Below, one piece after another: positions 1 through 12,962 of a stretch of DNA of 64,000 nt. The stretch is from Takakia lepidozioides. Taxonomy: Eukaryota; Streptophyta; Takakiopsida; Takakiales; Takakiaceae. The notes beneath the pieces are model-generated. The model saw only the letters and a list, made by a program, of their open reading frames with translations, made no database searches and had not been told where the DNA came from. Where the stretch lies: positions 6,076,001 through 6,140,000 of the forward strand of contig CM060731.1 of the NCBI GenBank assembly GCA_030704615.1, written 5' to 3'. A program made the translations under genes and the position numbers. Position 1 is the stretch's first letter. Each line of letters begins with the position of its first letter.

Positions 1-1080
1 ATTACCCGCTTGTAACTCCCTTTCATTGAGCTTTATTTTTTTAGTTGTTGGGCTGATTAGCCCATTGCTCTTGTGCTACGGCTGATCGTGCATGGGAGGG
101 AAAGGAGGGCAAGTAGGAAGGCTTGCCAACCAGCCCCTCTTGCACCGCACATGTAAGCATCCCCCTTCATTTATTTTTTCCATAAAATTGGTATAGCAAG
201 GGCTGATTAGCCGCTGCTAATGCAGATCTCACACACAAGAAGGAGGTCCAGTGCAAGTAAAAAAGCACGTCAACCAGCCCCTCTCATCTTGTAGTAAGCC
301 CCCACCCTTTACCTTAGTTTTTTAATGTTATTCTTTCCAATGTGTGGTACAACAAAAGGCTGATTCGTCCTTCCTCATAGTGATATGTTGCACTCGGGAA
401 GGGAGTATAAATAATAGGCCTCTTGACCCGCCAACCAGCCCCCATTACCCGCGTGTACTTCCCCTTCATTGTTCTTTATTTTTTTAATTATTTTAAGTTT
501 GTGATATAAGAGGAGCTGATTAGCCCCTTGCTCTTTTGCTATTGTAGATCGTGCATGGGAGGGAAAGAGGGCAAGTAGGGAGGCCTGCCAACCAGCCCCC
601 GTTCCACCACACATGTAAACATGCCCCTAATTCAATGTTGCATATTTTTTTTTCCCCAGAAAATTGGCATAGCAAGGGGCTGATCAGCCCCCTACTCTGT
701 TGCTATGTAGATCACACACAAGAAGGAGGAGTGTGAGTTTAGAGCCCGCTAACCAGCCCCCTCATCCTATGGTAAGCCCCCACCCTTTAATAGCTTAGTT
801 TTTTATTTTATTTTTTCCAATGTGTGGTACAACAGAGGGATGATTTGCTCCTCCTCTCATAGTGAAAGTTTGAACTCGGAAAGGGGAGCACAAATATCAA
901 GAAGGCTTGACAGCCAGCCCCTACCTCTTGTGGACAATCACCCCACTTTAAAGCTTCATAATTTTTAGTTATAACTCTTCATGTTGTGGTATAACAAGGA
1001 CTGATTTATTTATATGTGGTGAGGGCATTGCAGATCATTTCCCAAGGCATGAAGTAGCCAAGCTGACCACTGAAGCATAA
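1..1080. repeat. Decayed tandem repeat, ~155-bp unit
   Basis: At least six diverged units can be followed by the paired landmarks GGCTGATTAGCCC and CCAACCAGCCCC. The second landmark falls near 126, 270, 431, 588, 750 and 911, so spacing is about 145-162 bp. Every third unit is most alike: the stretch from position 1 resembles that from about 443, and the stretch from about 120 resembles that from about 582. This indicates a higher-order unit of about 445-460 bp. No coding potential is visible. It probably continues beyond the left edge. Confidence 0.75.
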
Positions 1081-1385
1081 GACTGGTCCACCCCCAACTT
1101 GCTAGGTAGTTTTTGTAATTTGAAAATGTAAATGTACATGTACTAGATAAAGAAAATAACGTAGATCTAAATGTAGGCCATGTATGTAACATTCAGCTCA
1201 ATATGAAATAATAAATTGAGCAGTGCGGTGTCTCTTCCCACACTTTCGTTTTGGCCAGCCATATACCATTCCAAACTTTTGTAAATATATGAATTGTGCA
1301 CAATTATTAAATGTCTTTTGGATTATTTGTTTGCATTGTTTTTACACAGGAGTTGTTCCACAAGCTTTTTATGTCATTGAGCCCA

Positions 1386-3720
1386 ATATTTTCGATTAAC
1401 TAGAAAGAGAAGTTGTTCCTGACATCAATTTTGATAATGAGAGAGCTTTGGTGAAATGTCATGTTGCGGAGGATGCTCATCATGCAACCTCATTTACATC
1501 AGCTCCTCAAGCCTCGGCTGCAATGTCATGTTCCACAGTTTTACCATCACACACGGTGTTGGATGTGGAGGCGCAGCTCCCAGTACTTGAAAAACAACGG
1601 GATTTTTGGAAGCCCCACAATCGCACTGTTTCGACATGGGCATTCTATGCAACAAAAGACTCTGCTCCAGTGGACATAACAAATCCACAACAGATGAGGT
1701 GTGTTCTATGTCATCCTGTTGGTGTCACTCCTGCAAGCAAGAAGGGCATTGTGACCTATAACAAAACCAATGGTATCTCTGCCCTTCGAAAGCATGTGGA
1801 TTAAGAACATGACATTGTTTTTGCGTAGGTGGATTGAGAGGGAAAATGAATGACCTGAGAAGACCCGTACGCCAGCAAAAAATAAGCCCATCCCCACTCC
1901 TGGAAACATAGTTTTTTTTTTTTGGAGCTCCACTCCATACAACCAAAATGATGATCAACAGAAGCAGTTCAATGAGGATTTAGTCTTGTTCATTGCAAAG
2001 AAGTTGGTTCCACTGTCTTTGGTAGAATGGCTAAGAAGGATGGTGTTGAGGCAAAATCCTCGGATTGTTTTCCCTTCTCGACGGACACTTGTGAATGAGG
2101 TCATTCCAATCTTGGCAGAGAAGACGAAAGAGCGCTACATGTCCTCATCTCTTCAGAGTTGTCTTACTTGCTCTGTGAGTTTTGATTTGTGGATGTCAAG
2201 AGGGGGAACTGACACTTTTGTTATCATAGCGCACTTTATTAATGAACAGTGGGAGCAATGTCATGTGACTCTTGGCATGTTTGAGACACCTGACACATCT
2301 GGGACTGCCATGGCACATCAAGTCAACAATCTTCTTGTGAAGTATGGCCTCAATACTTGCATTATTGCTTACGTCAAAGACGAGGGAGGTAACTTGGCCA
2401 CTTTGACCAATGCTTTGAATTCGGTGGTCTCATGTGCGTGTTTGGGGTTGGATTCTCCATTTGTGGGTAGTTGTTTTGGGCATGTAATGTCCAAGTGTTC
2501 CCAGTATGCAACAAATGATGCAAAAGTATGCGCAGATATGATATCGGTTTCTATAAAAAAATGCCCAATCAGAGTTGCAAAAAACCATTACTTGGACAAA
2601 AAAAAGTGGCAAAGGGAGACAAGAATGGGCAAAGGCATGTGTGGACAGCGACATTCATCCCCGCAAATTGAAGACTCCGGTGAAGACACGGTTTGCTTCT
2701 AAGGTGATCCTCTTCCAAGAGACTTTGGAGTTTAGGTAAGCCATAATTACTTGTTACTTTAGGCAAACCTCATTGGCACTGCAGTCTCGCATACCAAGTC
2801 CACAAGTGTGGGCCATTGTCTAATCAATTTCTACAGTTCTAGGGCCTGTGGTTCATGAGTGCATTATGAATCAATCTGGGGGATTTTGGCTGTTGTCCGA
2901 TGCTCTTAATGCAGCCATTGCCACAACAATTCGCATGCGAGGAAGTAGTGATCCCAGGGCTGCAACTGTGGATCATTGCATGGGGGATTTCTCAACAGAG
3001 TTGACATTGTTGGAATGGCAGATGGCTCGAGAGGTGGTATATGTCTTGGAACCATTTCTTTCTTTTTTAGAAGGGTTTCAATCGCGCAAAGCTCACAATA
3101 TGCTTGCGCTTATACTTGACCCACGTTACAAGGGGTTGTCATTGGTATCACAATATGTGGGCAAAGAGCGTGCTTTGCATATTGTGTCCCAATATGATAG
3201 CTTGGTGTTAGAGCCTCTTTTGGTAAAGTGTTTCAAGGTCTTACATCCGGATACTCCGGCCCAATCACAGCCCACTTCCACAATGGACGAGATGTCCTTA
3301 TTTGGTGTGCATGACCACAATGAAGACATGACATTGATAGTAGTGAGAGAACAACTATCACATTTCAGAAGGACGAAGATAATTGAGGGTGAGTGCGTGG
3401 CTCCTTTGAAATGGTGGAAAGAACACGAGTCCATCTTTCCGTATGTGGGATTTTTGGCACGGCTAATCTTGGGCATAGTTGGATCTCAGATTGAAGCTGA
3501 GAGGGTTTTTAGTATTGCAGGTGTCATAACAAGCTTGAGACGGTGCAGGTTAAATATTGAAAGCCTTGATATGCTTGTGAGTGTAGTCAAGAATTGGCCA
3601 AATGATGCTAGAGTTGGTTGTTTTAGTACTTCCATGAAAGAGTTTTTGGATAGGGAAGAAATCCTCTTAGATGAGAATAATGACTTGATTGCAAAGGCAA
3701 ACCTCTTTGAGGTAGAATGA
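1386..3720 (+). pseudogene. hAT-family transposase, broken copy 1
   Basis: Three open stretches form one transposase. The first (1448-1804) ends in a BED-type zinc finger, with CVLC followed by LRKH. The second (about 1830-2702) has the RNase-H-like catalytic region: SFDLWMSRGGTDTF gives the first acidic residue and VKDEGGN a later conserved block. The third (2848-3720) carries the C-terminal dimerisation region, with LDPRYK, IEAERVFSIAG and RCRLNIESL. The parts are separated by a stop codon and a frame change near 1802-1832, another in-frame stop near 1847, and lost frame around 2700-2850. An intron at one junction cannot be excluded, but several lesions make it non-functional as read. hAT enzymes cut and paste DNA between short terminal inverted repeats; I could not locate those repeats with certainty. 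Confidence 0.85.
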
Positions 3721-4780
3721 TTTGTCTTAGAGACAAATTATTGTTCAGCATATTACACTATACTCCTTTGATTGGAGTTTGTTTATTTGTTATTTTTATT
3801 GAAAATTTCAGTGACATCCCGTGTACTTAGTTTGTTGTATGTTATATCGACAAAGAATCATCCCAAAAACACAAATTTATGTAGTTTTTTTTAGTTGTGC
3901 TTTTGCTGCACCATAAAAGGTAACCATAGAATTACACATGTTTAATTTGTTTTGTATTTTGAATTAAGATCCTTATGTAGTTAGTTTGTTTTAGTTGTTC
4001 TTTGCTACACCGTACGAAAACTTATAAAATCTCTGGTTTTCCGTTTTTAATGGAGACCATGCGTATTTAACTTGTTATATATACCATAAAAGACAATCAC
4101 AAAAATCATATAAGGTAGAAACACCCAAATATGAGCAGGTCTCAAAATGGACCCCTATTTTTGGGGTGTCAAGTGGTCCCGCCTGCCCTTAAATGGCGAC
4201 CTTAGTGCCAACTGGCTGATTTAGGTTCTTTCATGGGCATTGTGGCCCCATGGTGCTTTGTTAGATGAACAAAAACGTACTAAATACTGTGACCAACGTA
4301 TTTGCCAAATGGAGGCCTTTTATAGGATACCTTTTGCTGGGCCGAGCCGTTGGGTGAGTTATTGGGCCATTTCAAGTGCACATCTCGTGCATATCAGGTC
4401 ACATGTAGGCTTCATATTAGATAATATTTCAGTGAGTTATGGTACCCTCTATAGCTCAGGCATAGCATTTTTGTGCCCTGCCACTTTGATAATATATATC
4501 AATTAGCCACTTCGTCCAAAATTCATGCAATTCAAACCACAAGCTGTTTGTTCAATTGCTCATCCAGTCATATAATTTTTCCCTTTACTGCACCAATTGT
4601 ATGGGCATATCTGCTTAAGCGCTCACATTTGGGTGTAACTACCTTAAGTTTATTTACTTCTGTTTTACTAATAAATCCCCTGGTTTTAGTTGAAAATTCT
4701 GAATATTCAGTATGACCAATCAGATCAGTTCATCTAATTTTCCAGAAGAATAAAAAATTTAAAAGAATTTAATATATTTA
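3721..4780. other. AT-rich stretch without a recognised gene
   Basis: This AT-rich stretch follows the hAT transposase. It probably includes the transposon's 3' untranslated and internal sequence. No convincing gene, RNA or tandem repeat was seen. Short open frames near 4240-4715 have no recognisable motif. Confidence 0.5.
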
Positions 4781-4787
4781 AAAAAAA

Positions 4788-4992
4788 GAACCGGAACCTA
4801 ACCGGAACCGGTGTTTTTTTTCCAGCAACTAACCGGTAACCGGAACCGCCCCAATGTTAAAAAGTCAGAACCTGAACCGGACTGGAACCGCCTTAATAAA
4901 AAAATAACCGGATCGGGATCCGGAACCGTCTCTTCAAAAATTTGTGGAACCGGAACCGAAGGTTCCTTCACAAAGGCAAGAACCGCCCAACA
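4788..4992. repeat. AACCGG/GGAACC-rich block, possible hAT subterminal region
   Basis: About a dozen copies of AACCGG, GGAACCG and close variants lie in about 200 bp, including AACCGGTAACCGGAACCG. Ac-like hAT elements are known for many short subterminal motifs of related type that bind transposase. This block lies about 1.1 kb past the end of the broken hAT gene, so it may be that element's right end. This is an inference from motif type and position; no matching left end or target duplication was found. Confidence 0.4.
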
Positions 4993-4994
4993 CT

Positions 4995-5060
4995 GGTTAT
5001 TTTCTCCTCTCACTATAATTAAGGGGCCACATTTGTGAGCTGTCCCTCCCAGGAATTTCC
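4995..5060 (+). mobile_element. SINE 3'-end fragment (copy C)
   Basis: This stretch matches, with few differences, the 3' part of the tRNA-derived SINE found in reverse orientation at about 52,731-52,800. Shared segments include TTATTTTCTCCTCTCACTA and AAGGGGCC followed by ATTTGTGAG. Only the tail is present here; the tRNA-like head is missing, as in 5'-truncated copies. Confidence 0.6.
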
Positions 5061-5505
5061 CTTTGAATTTTTAATTTCTTTAAGAAAATACAATATCTAG
5101 CTTGAAGTCTTTTTATCTGATAATTTCACCCTATGATTCAAAAATGTGTTCACAGAACTTCCACTTTCACAAGCCTGACCGTATGAAAAAAGCCAAATTA
5201 TGTGGTCTACAATTTCCCATGACACATGCAAGGATGATGGGCAGAAGGAGTTTGGGCAGTTGATTGAATAGATTCAGGTGCAGAAGGGTCCCCACTTCAC
5301 CCAAGCAATGAACCGAATGGGTTTGACACCCAAGACAACACTCACCTTCACTGAATGACATGCCAGCAACTGTATACGACTAAACAATTTTGTACACTCG
5401 TAAGTGTCTATCATGAGACCCATTTAACATTCATGATGCTTCACAACAGTCTAGCACCTAAAAAATATGTTTCAACAAAACTTGTTATAACAATTACTCG
5501 CGTGA
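5061..5505. other. 3' flank of the methyltransferase gene
   Basis: AT-rich sequence just beyond the stop codon of the minus-strand methyltransferase gene. It probably contains its 3' untranslated region. No gene or repeat is recognised. Confidence 0.4.
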
Positions 5506-8500
5506 TTACTTCAGTCTTTTCATTGTCCGAATCACTTCCTGCAATGCTGGACCGTTCTTCCAGGGAGCAAAGGTGGTGGCAACCTTTTCGAGAGTTGATG
5601 CTGCTTTTTGCAGCCCACTCGGTGTTGGCTCCACACCACTTCGGTGTCTAAGTGCAAAAAGTACCCTGTTCACATCCTCATCTATCTCCAAGTCATACAC
5701 CTCCTCAAACACCTGCAAATTTCAGATTTCAAATGATCAGATCAAAAGCTATATACTTTGACTACCTCCACTAGTTTGTACCAACTTCACTCAACAACAC
5801 AAGCTCACAGGACCTCAACCAAGGAAAAGCCATGGCCACCTAACAAATTCATCATGGTGGAAGCTTTTACCAAATACTGCAATGATCCCATACCTTCCGC
5901 AGCATAGCCACTGACGTGACATGTGGAGAGGCTGCCCTTGAAACCACATTGATGGCCAAAATGCCCCCTTCAACCAGCGCTCCTCTAGCTGCCTGCAGAA
6001 ACGACTCTTCCAAAAACTCTGCAGGTGGACAGCTCAAGCCCGTGCTGCAATGCCACACACAACTGACCAGTCACTTATCCATTCAGGTACTGCAATACTA
6101 ACAGTATTAAAGTCCACAGGGAAGATATACAGAGGCAGCAGATATGGAGGATGCAACGTCATTCATCCATTTGTAACCCAGTCTCTCTACCATCTTCCTC
6201 TTACACAACAGTTAGAATGGTGCATAGTCGTAACTAGTGAGACACAGAAGTCCTGCCTTGGATCTTCCGAGTCTGCATCAATGAATAGGATGTGTAGGCC
6301 CTCCTCTTTCATGCTGGTTGCATCTTCAGTGCCATGCACATCATCCAAATCCAAGGCAAGCTCGGGTGCCGAACCACTTTCCGGTCCACAAGTTTCGTCA
6401 CTGCCAGACATTAACATTGGTCCATCTGTCTTGGAAGCACTAGCTGCCCTTGCAGCAGTGGCAGAGACTGCTTCTATTCCATCACCTAGGTGGAGCTGAG
6501 AGGACGTCAACATGTTAGTACAAAAGAGACCTTGGGCAAAGACCATTACTACATAATCACCCAGTCAATTTGTGACATACAGTAAAGACCTCAAGTAACT
6601 TGCAAAATACATGGATAGACAGTAAGATGACACAACAGCTACCTGCATACGTTCATTTTCGACAAACCCAAAGTGGTTTTTCGCCACGTCTCCAACAACC
6701 GCATCCAGCTCCACCACCTACAGAAGCTCTCTTGCATTGTCACCACCTCAGATCCTCCAAGGAAGGTTGCAACACTGTTTTTGGTGTTCCAGTTTTGTAA
6801 TTGACTTGTTGGCACTAACGTTTTGATGTCTGTACTGGATGTCTATCCAAGCTACCTAACAACTAGGAAACATGTTTATTAAGCACATGGTATGTTGATC
6901 AAATGGTATAAGAACCAAAGACAAAATGCATCACGGCATCTGAAACCCCAGGATGCCATTAAGCCATGACTCGGCACACACACCTGGATATAATCCACTG
7001 GAAGATGATTGTGCACAAACATAGGCAGAAGCCCTGCACCGAGCCCCACAATCATCACTCGTATCTGCAACCAGTGAAATTTCACCATCCCATCTTCAGA
7101 ACCAGCCAAGAAACATTCAACCCTAACAAAAAAGTCTTACAGGTTGTAGCACACACCTCATGTAGCTAACCTGGATTCAAAACCTGAATAGGTGATTCAG
7201 ACAGACTATTACAGACTTGTTTGCACTAGAGCCCTGAGAGTTCCATTGAAATTGTGTTGTGTTACTACTATGACTTTGTTTCCTACCCCAAATCACAAAA
7301 GAGCAGAACACTTCAAAATTACACAACAAAATGATCCAAGCTACCACAAGAAAACATCGTTTGAACACACGCTTTTGTGTCAGGATTGGATGAAAGAACA
7401 TGCTCAGCTCAATTCAGAAAAATCATGAGTACCACAGAAAAGAATTGGCACACACCGGCTCCTTAATAGACACCCAATTGTCCACCTTTCCAGCAATCAA
7501 TGCAAGGCCCGCAATCATTGCTCCATGGTACTTACTCGCTAAGCAACTGTGGTCCACCTTAAACTCCTCGTTCCAACCTGAAATTCACTATCTCAGTAAC
7601 TGGGTTGAAGCAATGTCCTTTAAGTGGTCAATTGCAGACGTTGAAAGAATGTGGTTTCTATCTTTACAAGAAATCCAATCCCTTCATTGTAGTGTTCGTG
7701 ATTTAACTCAAAAAAAGGTTAACCCGGATGATATCATATAGAGTTTAAAGTCTAGAGGAAGCTGAAGTTGATGCATTTTTAACACAGACCGTGAACGCAT
7801 AATAACAGGTATGTCTGTCATCGTAAAACTACACGGCTTTCACAAACAAAAACAGCACTGTCTACACAGATGGTTCAAGTGTACTTAATAGAGTTTTAAA
7901 TAGAGATGGAAGAAAACATACAGGCACATGATGACATCCTAATGAGATATTTACTAAGTTAAAGAAGATATACATCGTTCATAGCTCACTGTATCCAACC
8001 TCATCATACAACTGAACTAAATGTCATGCTACGCCTGACTATCCTACAAGCACAATCATATGTACATGATATGTAGCTCACATTGTCTCATGCTCCTTGT
8101 CAAATCCTTAGATTTACTTTTCTTCCTGCCACTACCATGGCGGCGGCCTGCCTCCATCCCGCTTCGAGAACCGTTCTTGTCATTGCTACGTGCCTTCACT
8201 GGAATCAGAGAAGCTTCCGACTGGATCAGGTTTGGGTTTCTGCGAAATACAAGGCGACGGAAATAGCTGTGCTTTGGTCCTCCCATTTTACTTGATTTCT
8301 CCTCTGAGAGCACCACATCCTCCACCTGTATTGTGCCTGTCATGGGCGACTCAATCTGCCATGTCCAATTGTCCATGGTAGTATCAGTCCTCACTGACAA
8401 AGAGAGAATGACCAGACAGCAAAACTAGTCTTGACTGTTAATAAAAAAATTTGTTGCCGTTGCATCTCCCCAATGTCTCTAAGACTGCATGCGGTCCTTT

Positions 8501-11500
8501 CAAATCTACAGTGTTATGAACGCTCAACTAAGTGTTGAGCCCCAAAGGACCTCTACCTTTCACACATATCCTAGGTATTAAAACTTCGATTCAAGTGAAC
8601 CTCAAGTGATAACTCAGAGAAAAAAAACTTTGATACAGGCAGCCAAGGCAATGTAGGTTTTGCTAAATTTTACATGACATCCCCGCTAAAGTCAAGCATG
8701 GAATCTGCCACTTCTGTGTTAGCTGGCAGGTCTAGTGGAATCCAAAATCCCACCTGAACATTAGCTCACCTCTTCAAGAATATTCCTTTGATACAAGCCG
8801 TCGTTTGCCGTCAAATATCTGCCAAAAGTAAGCAGAAGGGGTCATCATGTCAGGCTAGCATGATCATCATTCTTTCAATAGGAGCTGTAATGCATAAAAT
8901 AGGTCCTATGTTACGGCCACAGAACTTAAAATGTTTCTGGGAAAGATGCCGTCGTGACTTACGGAATGCTTGTCACATCCCTGCAGTCTGCAGGCAGAAA
9001 GGGCTTGACCAATGTGGACAGCTCCTTCTGCACAGTCACAGCATCCAGTTTATTGCACACCCCATCCCAACTGTACAAATCCACAAACTGGATGTCAACA
9101 TAGATAAAGCTGCTCACTCAAATTGTAGCCAATAAACACAGAAATACCAACCCAGTAAAGACGTGCACATGCTCTAAAGTGGAACCTTGGACCAAGTCAT
9201 GGGCATACCACTAAACTCTTGGAAGAACTTTAGTCATGCTCAACCAAAACTTCAAAGAAACCAGAGACATGTTGGAAGGTGGTGCTAGAGACATACCTGA
9301 ACATCACATAGGCTGCCTGGGTACTGCTGAGTGTCCAGCATTACCTGTATTGCCACGCCAACCACACAGCTTATGTCGGTTACAATGTACTGTCACCACA
9401 TTTCAGGAAAAAATTGAGGATGGTGGATGTAGCCATCGCACATTAAGTTGCCAAGCAGAACTAAAACTTGATAAACAACTAGCGAAGGTGATGCCATTCT
9501 ACCAGGATAAGCCGACCGGCTTGTGCACTTTCTATGACCTGCCATTGTCCTTCCTCTGATGAAAACAGCCATTCATGTGCTCGGCCCTGCACACAACCCC
9601 AGCTTTCCCCAATTCAGAAAAAGAGGATCATACCATCTTGTTAAATACAAATTGCCTTCAGATGTTTACTCCTTGACATTCTTCTTTGCCCTATTGTTTC
9701 CCTGATAGCAAGAAATGCAACACCACAACTTCGTGGTCAAAAAGTCAGTCTCCTCAATTGAAAAGAACCCCAATTGTCTACCTGCATATCAATTTCATCC
9801 TAGCCTCACAAAGTACAGGATTGCATTAAGCATGGAAGGATGTGGTCTGCAGAAAGAAGTATACTCCTACTCCTCCAGCTTCTACAGAAAAGGTCCTCCA
9901 GAATTGCATGCACACACACCTGCGACACGAGTTATCTAGGCCCCTTGGAAGTTGGCAAGAGCTTGATTAGGGTCTTGATTCTCAGGTACTACGATTAACT
10001 TGAATTGCCACCAAACCCTCTCAGTATTCGATACGCAAGCCTAAAGTTTAACCAAAAATGGAACTGTGCTGGGCCCACAAGGGTAAAGAGGTCCATTCAC
10101 CTTGGGAACCAAGAAAACAGCAGACTTGTAGACTTGCAGACTTTGAGAATTGAGGACGTCATCCTCCATCTTGGAGTCCAGGATAACTGAGGGATAGTGC
10201 CCTCCCAGCTTCACAACTCTCCTGCGACCTGGATGCAACTGATTGTAGCAATCCGGCAGGTCCTTGGCAATAACTTTATGAGGACCAATAGCACTCGTCA
10301 TTTCACCACACCCGGCTTGAATGCGCAACAAGTTCTCCTCTTCAATTGCATTCACTATAGATTTCATCTGCAGAAACATCTCATCGCACTTGATATTCCC
10401 GTGGTACAATTTCCTCAGCAAGCTTTGCTATGCAGGAGAAAAATGGTGAGCAAGCTTGGGAACTACTGCTTGTTTGGATGCTAGTGCAGTACATCCTTTC
10501 TTTCTATGAGAACTACATAGCAGCCAACAAAGACTAGAGAATGAAAATAGACATAAGCTCTGAATTGTCCACATCTTGAGGGTATCCTGTGGTAGATTCC
10601 TAACAAGTAGATAGCTGCCATTAGTGCAGTTGGGCTTAAACATGTCAGATGAATACCAGTTTGGACATGCCAGAAAGAGAGAGTGAGAGACTTGACTGAG
10701 AGAGGACATAGAGAATATACTCATAAGATATTTGCCGTACCCGAGAGAAAGAGAGAGGGGGAGATAGAGCACCTGAGCCTTATCCCCTTCTGAACTGCCA
10801 GCATCCAACAAGGAGGCTACTAATTCTACACCATGTGAACTGCTCTTTGTGGCAACCACCAGGAAAGGCTGCAACATGGACGGGGAATGACCAGAGACCT
10901 GTGGGACTTGGTGCACACCGCACTCCCAGCCTTGCCTAAATGTTGCGAGCAAATGCCCTGCTCTCCCAAAAACACAGCCCTGAGTTTTCTAAATCAATTT
11001 GTGTCGACTGTCAGTACTCTGCCCCAACCTACCAAAATATTCGAATTTCATGTGTTGACATAATTGCTTTCACTAAATCCCTTCACTGAGAGTGTGCAAA
11101 ACGCTTCCAAAACATACAAATGAAATGATTCCCATATACAGATCCATAACAAACTGGAAAACACAGTAATTTGATCTGCTCAAGATCTTGCATCCTCAAA
11201 AGAAAGGGTACTGCAATCACATGAAGCCCATACCAATGACATGCTTTTGAGCCAAGGTGATGCAAATATATCTGCCGCCTGGCTGCAACACTCGCTTGAC
11301 CTGCCATGATTCCATCCTACTCACTTAAATCCATGAAATGATGTAAGATGTAAGTCACCCTTCACTTAAAAGAGGAAACACAAACAAGACGATGCACTAC
11401 TAACACCCCAATCCACTAAGAGACTGATGGCAACAGCTGACCATGAAATCAGATCCAGAAGTAATCTCCTCAGAAGCATCACCAGCAAATACTGTTGTGC

Positions 11501-12539
11501 ATAAATAGAAGGGATGCAATTGGGTGGAGAAGAGACCTCGGACAAAAAATTTGTTGCTGCAGTCGAAATCTCTCCTGGTTCTCCCATGAGAGCATCCAGA
11601 CTACCCTTGTCTAGTACCACATCGAAGGAGCTATCTGCAAGCTGCCCCCAACAACCACCCTTCTCATTGAGCATGTGTGCATCCTCCAATCTGCTGTAGT
11701 CATCTTTGTAAGAGAAATCTAGCACAAACTCTCCACCCCAGATCCATTTCCTACCACGGAAACAGCACGAGTAAAAAATATATAGAGCGCAATTTCAAAA
11801 TAAGCATCAACCTAGAATTTCTAGGTGTCTGTAAACTCTGAAGCTTCCAAGGCAACATACATTGTTTAAGTGAATGGACAAACACGTGTAGCAATGATCT
11901 GCCGAGATTCACTATCTTCCACCTGTCCTAAATTATGAGACTCTTCATACTCGGTTGAATTCTATCGATCAGACTGTCAGAGGGTTTATACAATTACGTT
12001 CGCAAGTAGACAATTTCATATGCAAGCATAAGCATGTTGCAGATGCGTTCGAGGATTCATTGCGACAACTAAAATCTTTTGGTAGAGTGCCGTCGTATCG
12101 ATATGCTAATGCAGCGTACGCTCGCGAGATGTATCGAGGTATCATCCCTGAGGGGCAGCAGTGGGATAAGAGGCACCTGCAGTTGCGTCATGTCGTTCAC
12201 AAGCCAACGCATAAGAGGGCGGGCGCGCACATGCAACCGCAGCATTTCTGCTATCACAACTCTGGAGAAGTCCACATTTGTGACGTGCGTAAAGCCGGCA
12301 TCGTACATTTCAGCGGAGAGTGATGAATTGCCACAGCCTGGTACCAATATCTGCAGAGGAGGCTGCTGCTTGCTCACCATTCCGCAGTGCTCCTCCAGCA
12401 GCTGTGCCAGGTCCGGCCATGTCCCGTACCACTCAAAGGGCCGTCCCTTGCGCGCCTCGAAGAAGGAATCCCAGAACTGCGATTCTCTGAACTCCTTCAG
12501 ACTGCTCGGTAAGGGCACTCCCCCTGTCTCTGACCCCAT
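5506..12539 (-). CDS. METTL13: METTL13-type dual-domain methyltransferase (eEF1A-directed)
   Basis: Sixteen coding exons, about 813 residues: 12539-12177, 11641-11537, 11300-11234, 10957-10773, 10427-10101, 9586-9503, 9345-9297, 9027-8963, 8818-8770, 8355-8082, 7577-7456, 7064-6984, 6717-6643, 6495-6257, 6044-5894, 5712-5506. The N-terminal SAM-binding domain shows FEWYGTW, ILVPGCGNSSLS (motif I), SFDVVLDKGSLDALM and VKRVLQPGGRYICITLA. The C-terminal spermidine-synthase-like domain shows RRLVFRRNPNLIQSEA, KYHGAMIAGL, VMIVGLGAGLLPMF, HILFIDADSEDP and LSCPPAEFLEESFL. In animals METTL13 methylates the N terminus and a lysine of elongation factor eEF1A; the plant role is inferred. Start is the first ATG before the conserved block. 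Intron 14 needs a GC donor, and exon 7 has one T too many. The order and spacing of motifs match the family end to end. Confidence 0.92.
6045..6256 (-). other. GC-AG intron of the methyltransferase gene
   Basis: No GT donor in this neighbourhood gives the right phase. Cutting at CCAAG|GCAGGA and joining to TTGCAG|CACGGG keeps frame and yields DADSEDPSTGLSCPPAEF, which fits the family pattern. GC donors are a known minor class. Confidence 0.65.
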
Positions 12540-12960
12540 CGCTCTTTCGCAACGAGCACTGATGATGGAGGACGCGTTACCGTGCCAATAAGCCTGCCGG
12601 CAGGTGGAGGAGCAACCACAAGTTTGGAATAACCTCGATGAGGGTAATTCCTAGAGTGGGCGTTGGGTTTGAGGTTTGAATTTGACCTAAAGCTAAGAGA
12701 GAAAAGTAGACCAAATTCTGTCACTGATGAACTTGCCTGCCACAGCTGCTGATTTCAGCTAGATAGACACATACAAAACATCCTCGGACACCCAATTGGT
12801 ATCGAGCTCTCAAAAAGCAGATGCATGTGGAAGCTTTCCTTTCGAAATGGCTTCCTAGAGCAGTTTTAGGAAATGCTGCCCCTTGGAGCTTGCTTCTATG
12901 TAGGGAAGTTTCTTTCTCCACTCCCACTTAATCTGCGTTTTGGTACCCCTCTTTAAGGTG
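12540..12960. promoter_or_regulatory. 5' flank of the methyltransferase gene
   Basis: Non-coding sequence upstream of the minus-strand ATG at 12539. It should hold the 5' untranslated region and core promoter. No clear TATA box was seen. Confidence 0.35.
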
Positions 12961-12962
12961 GC

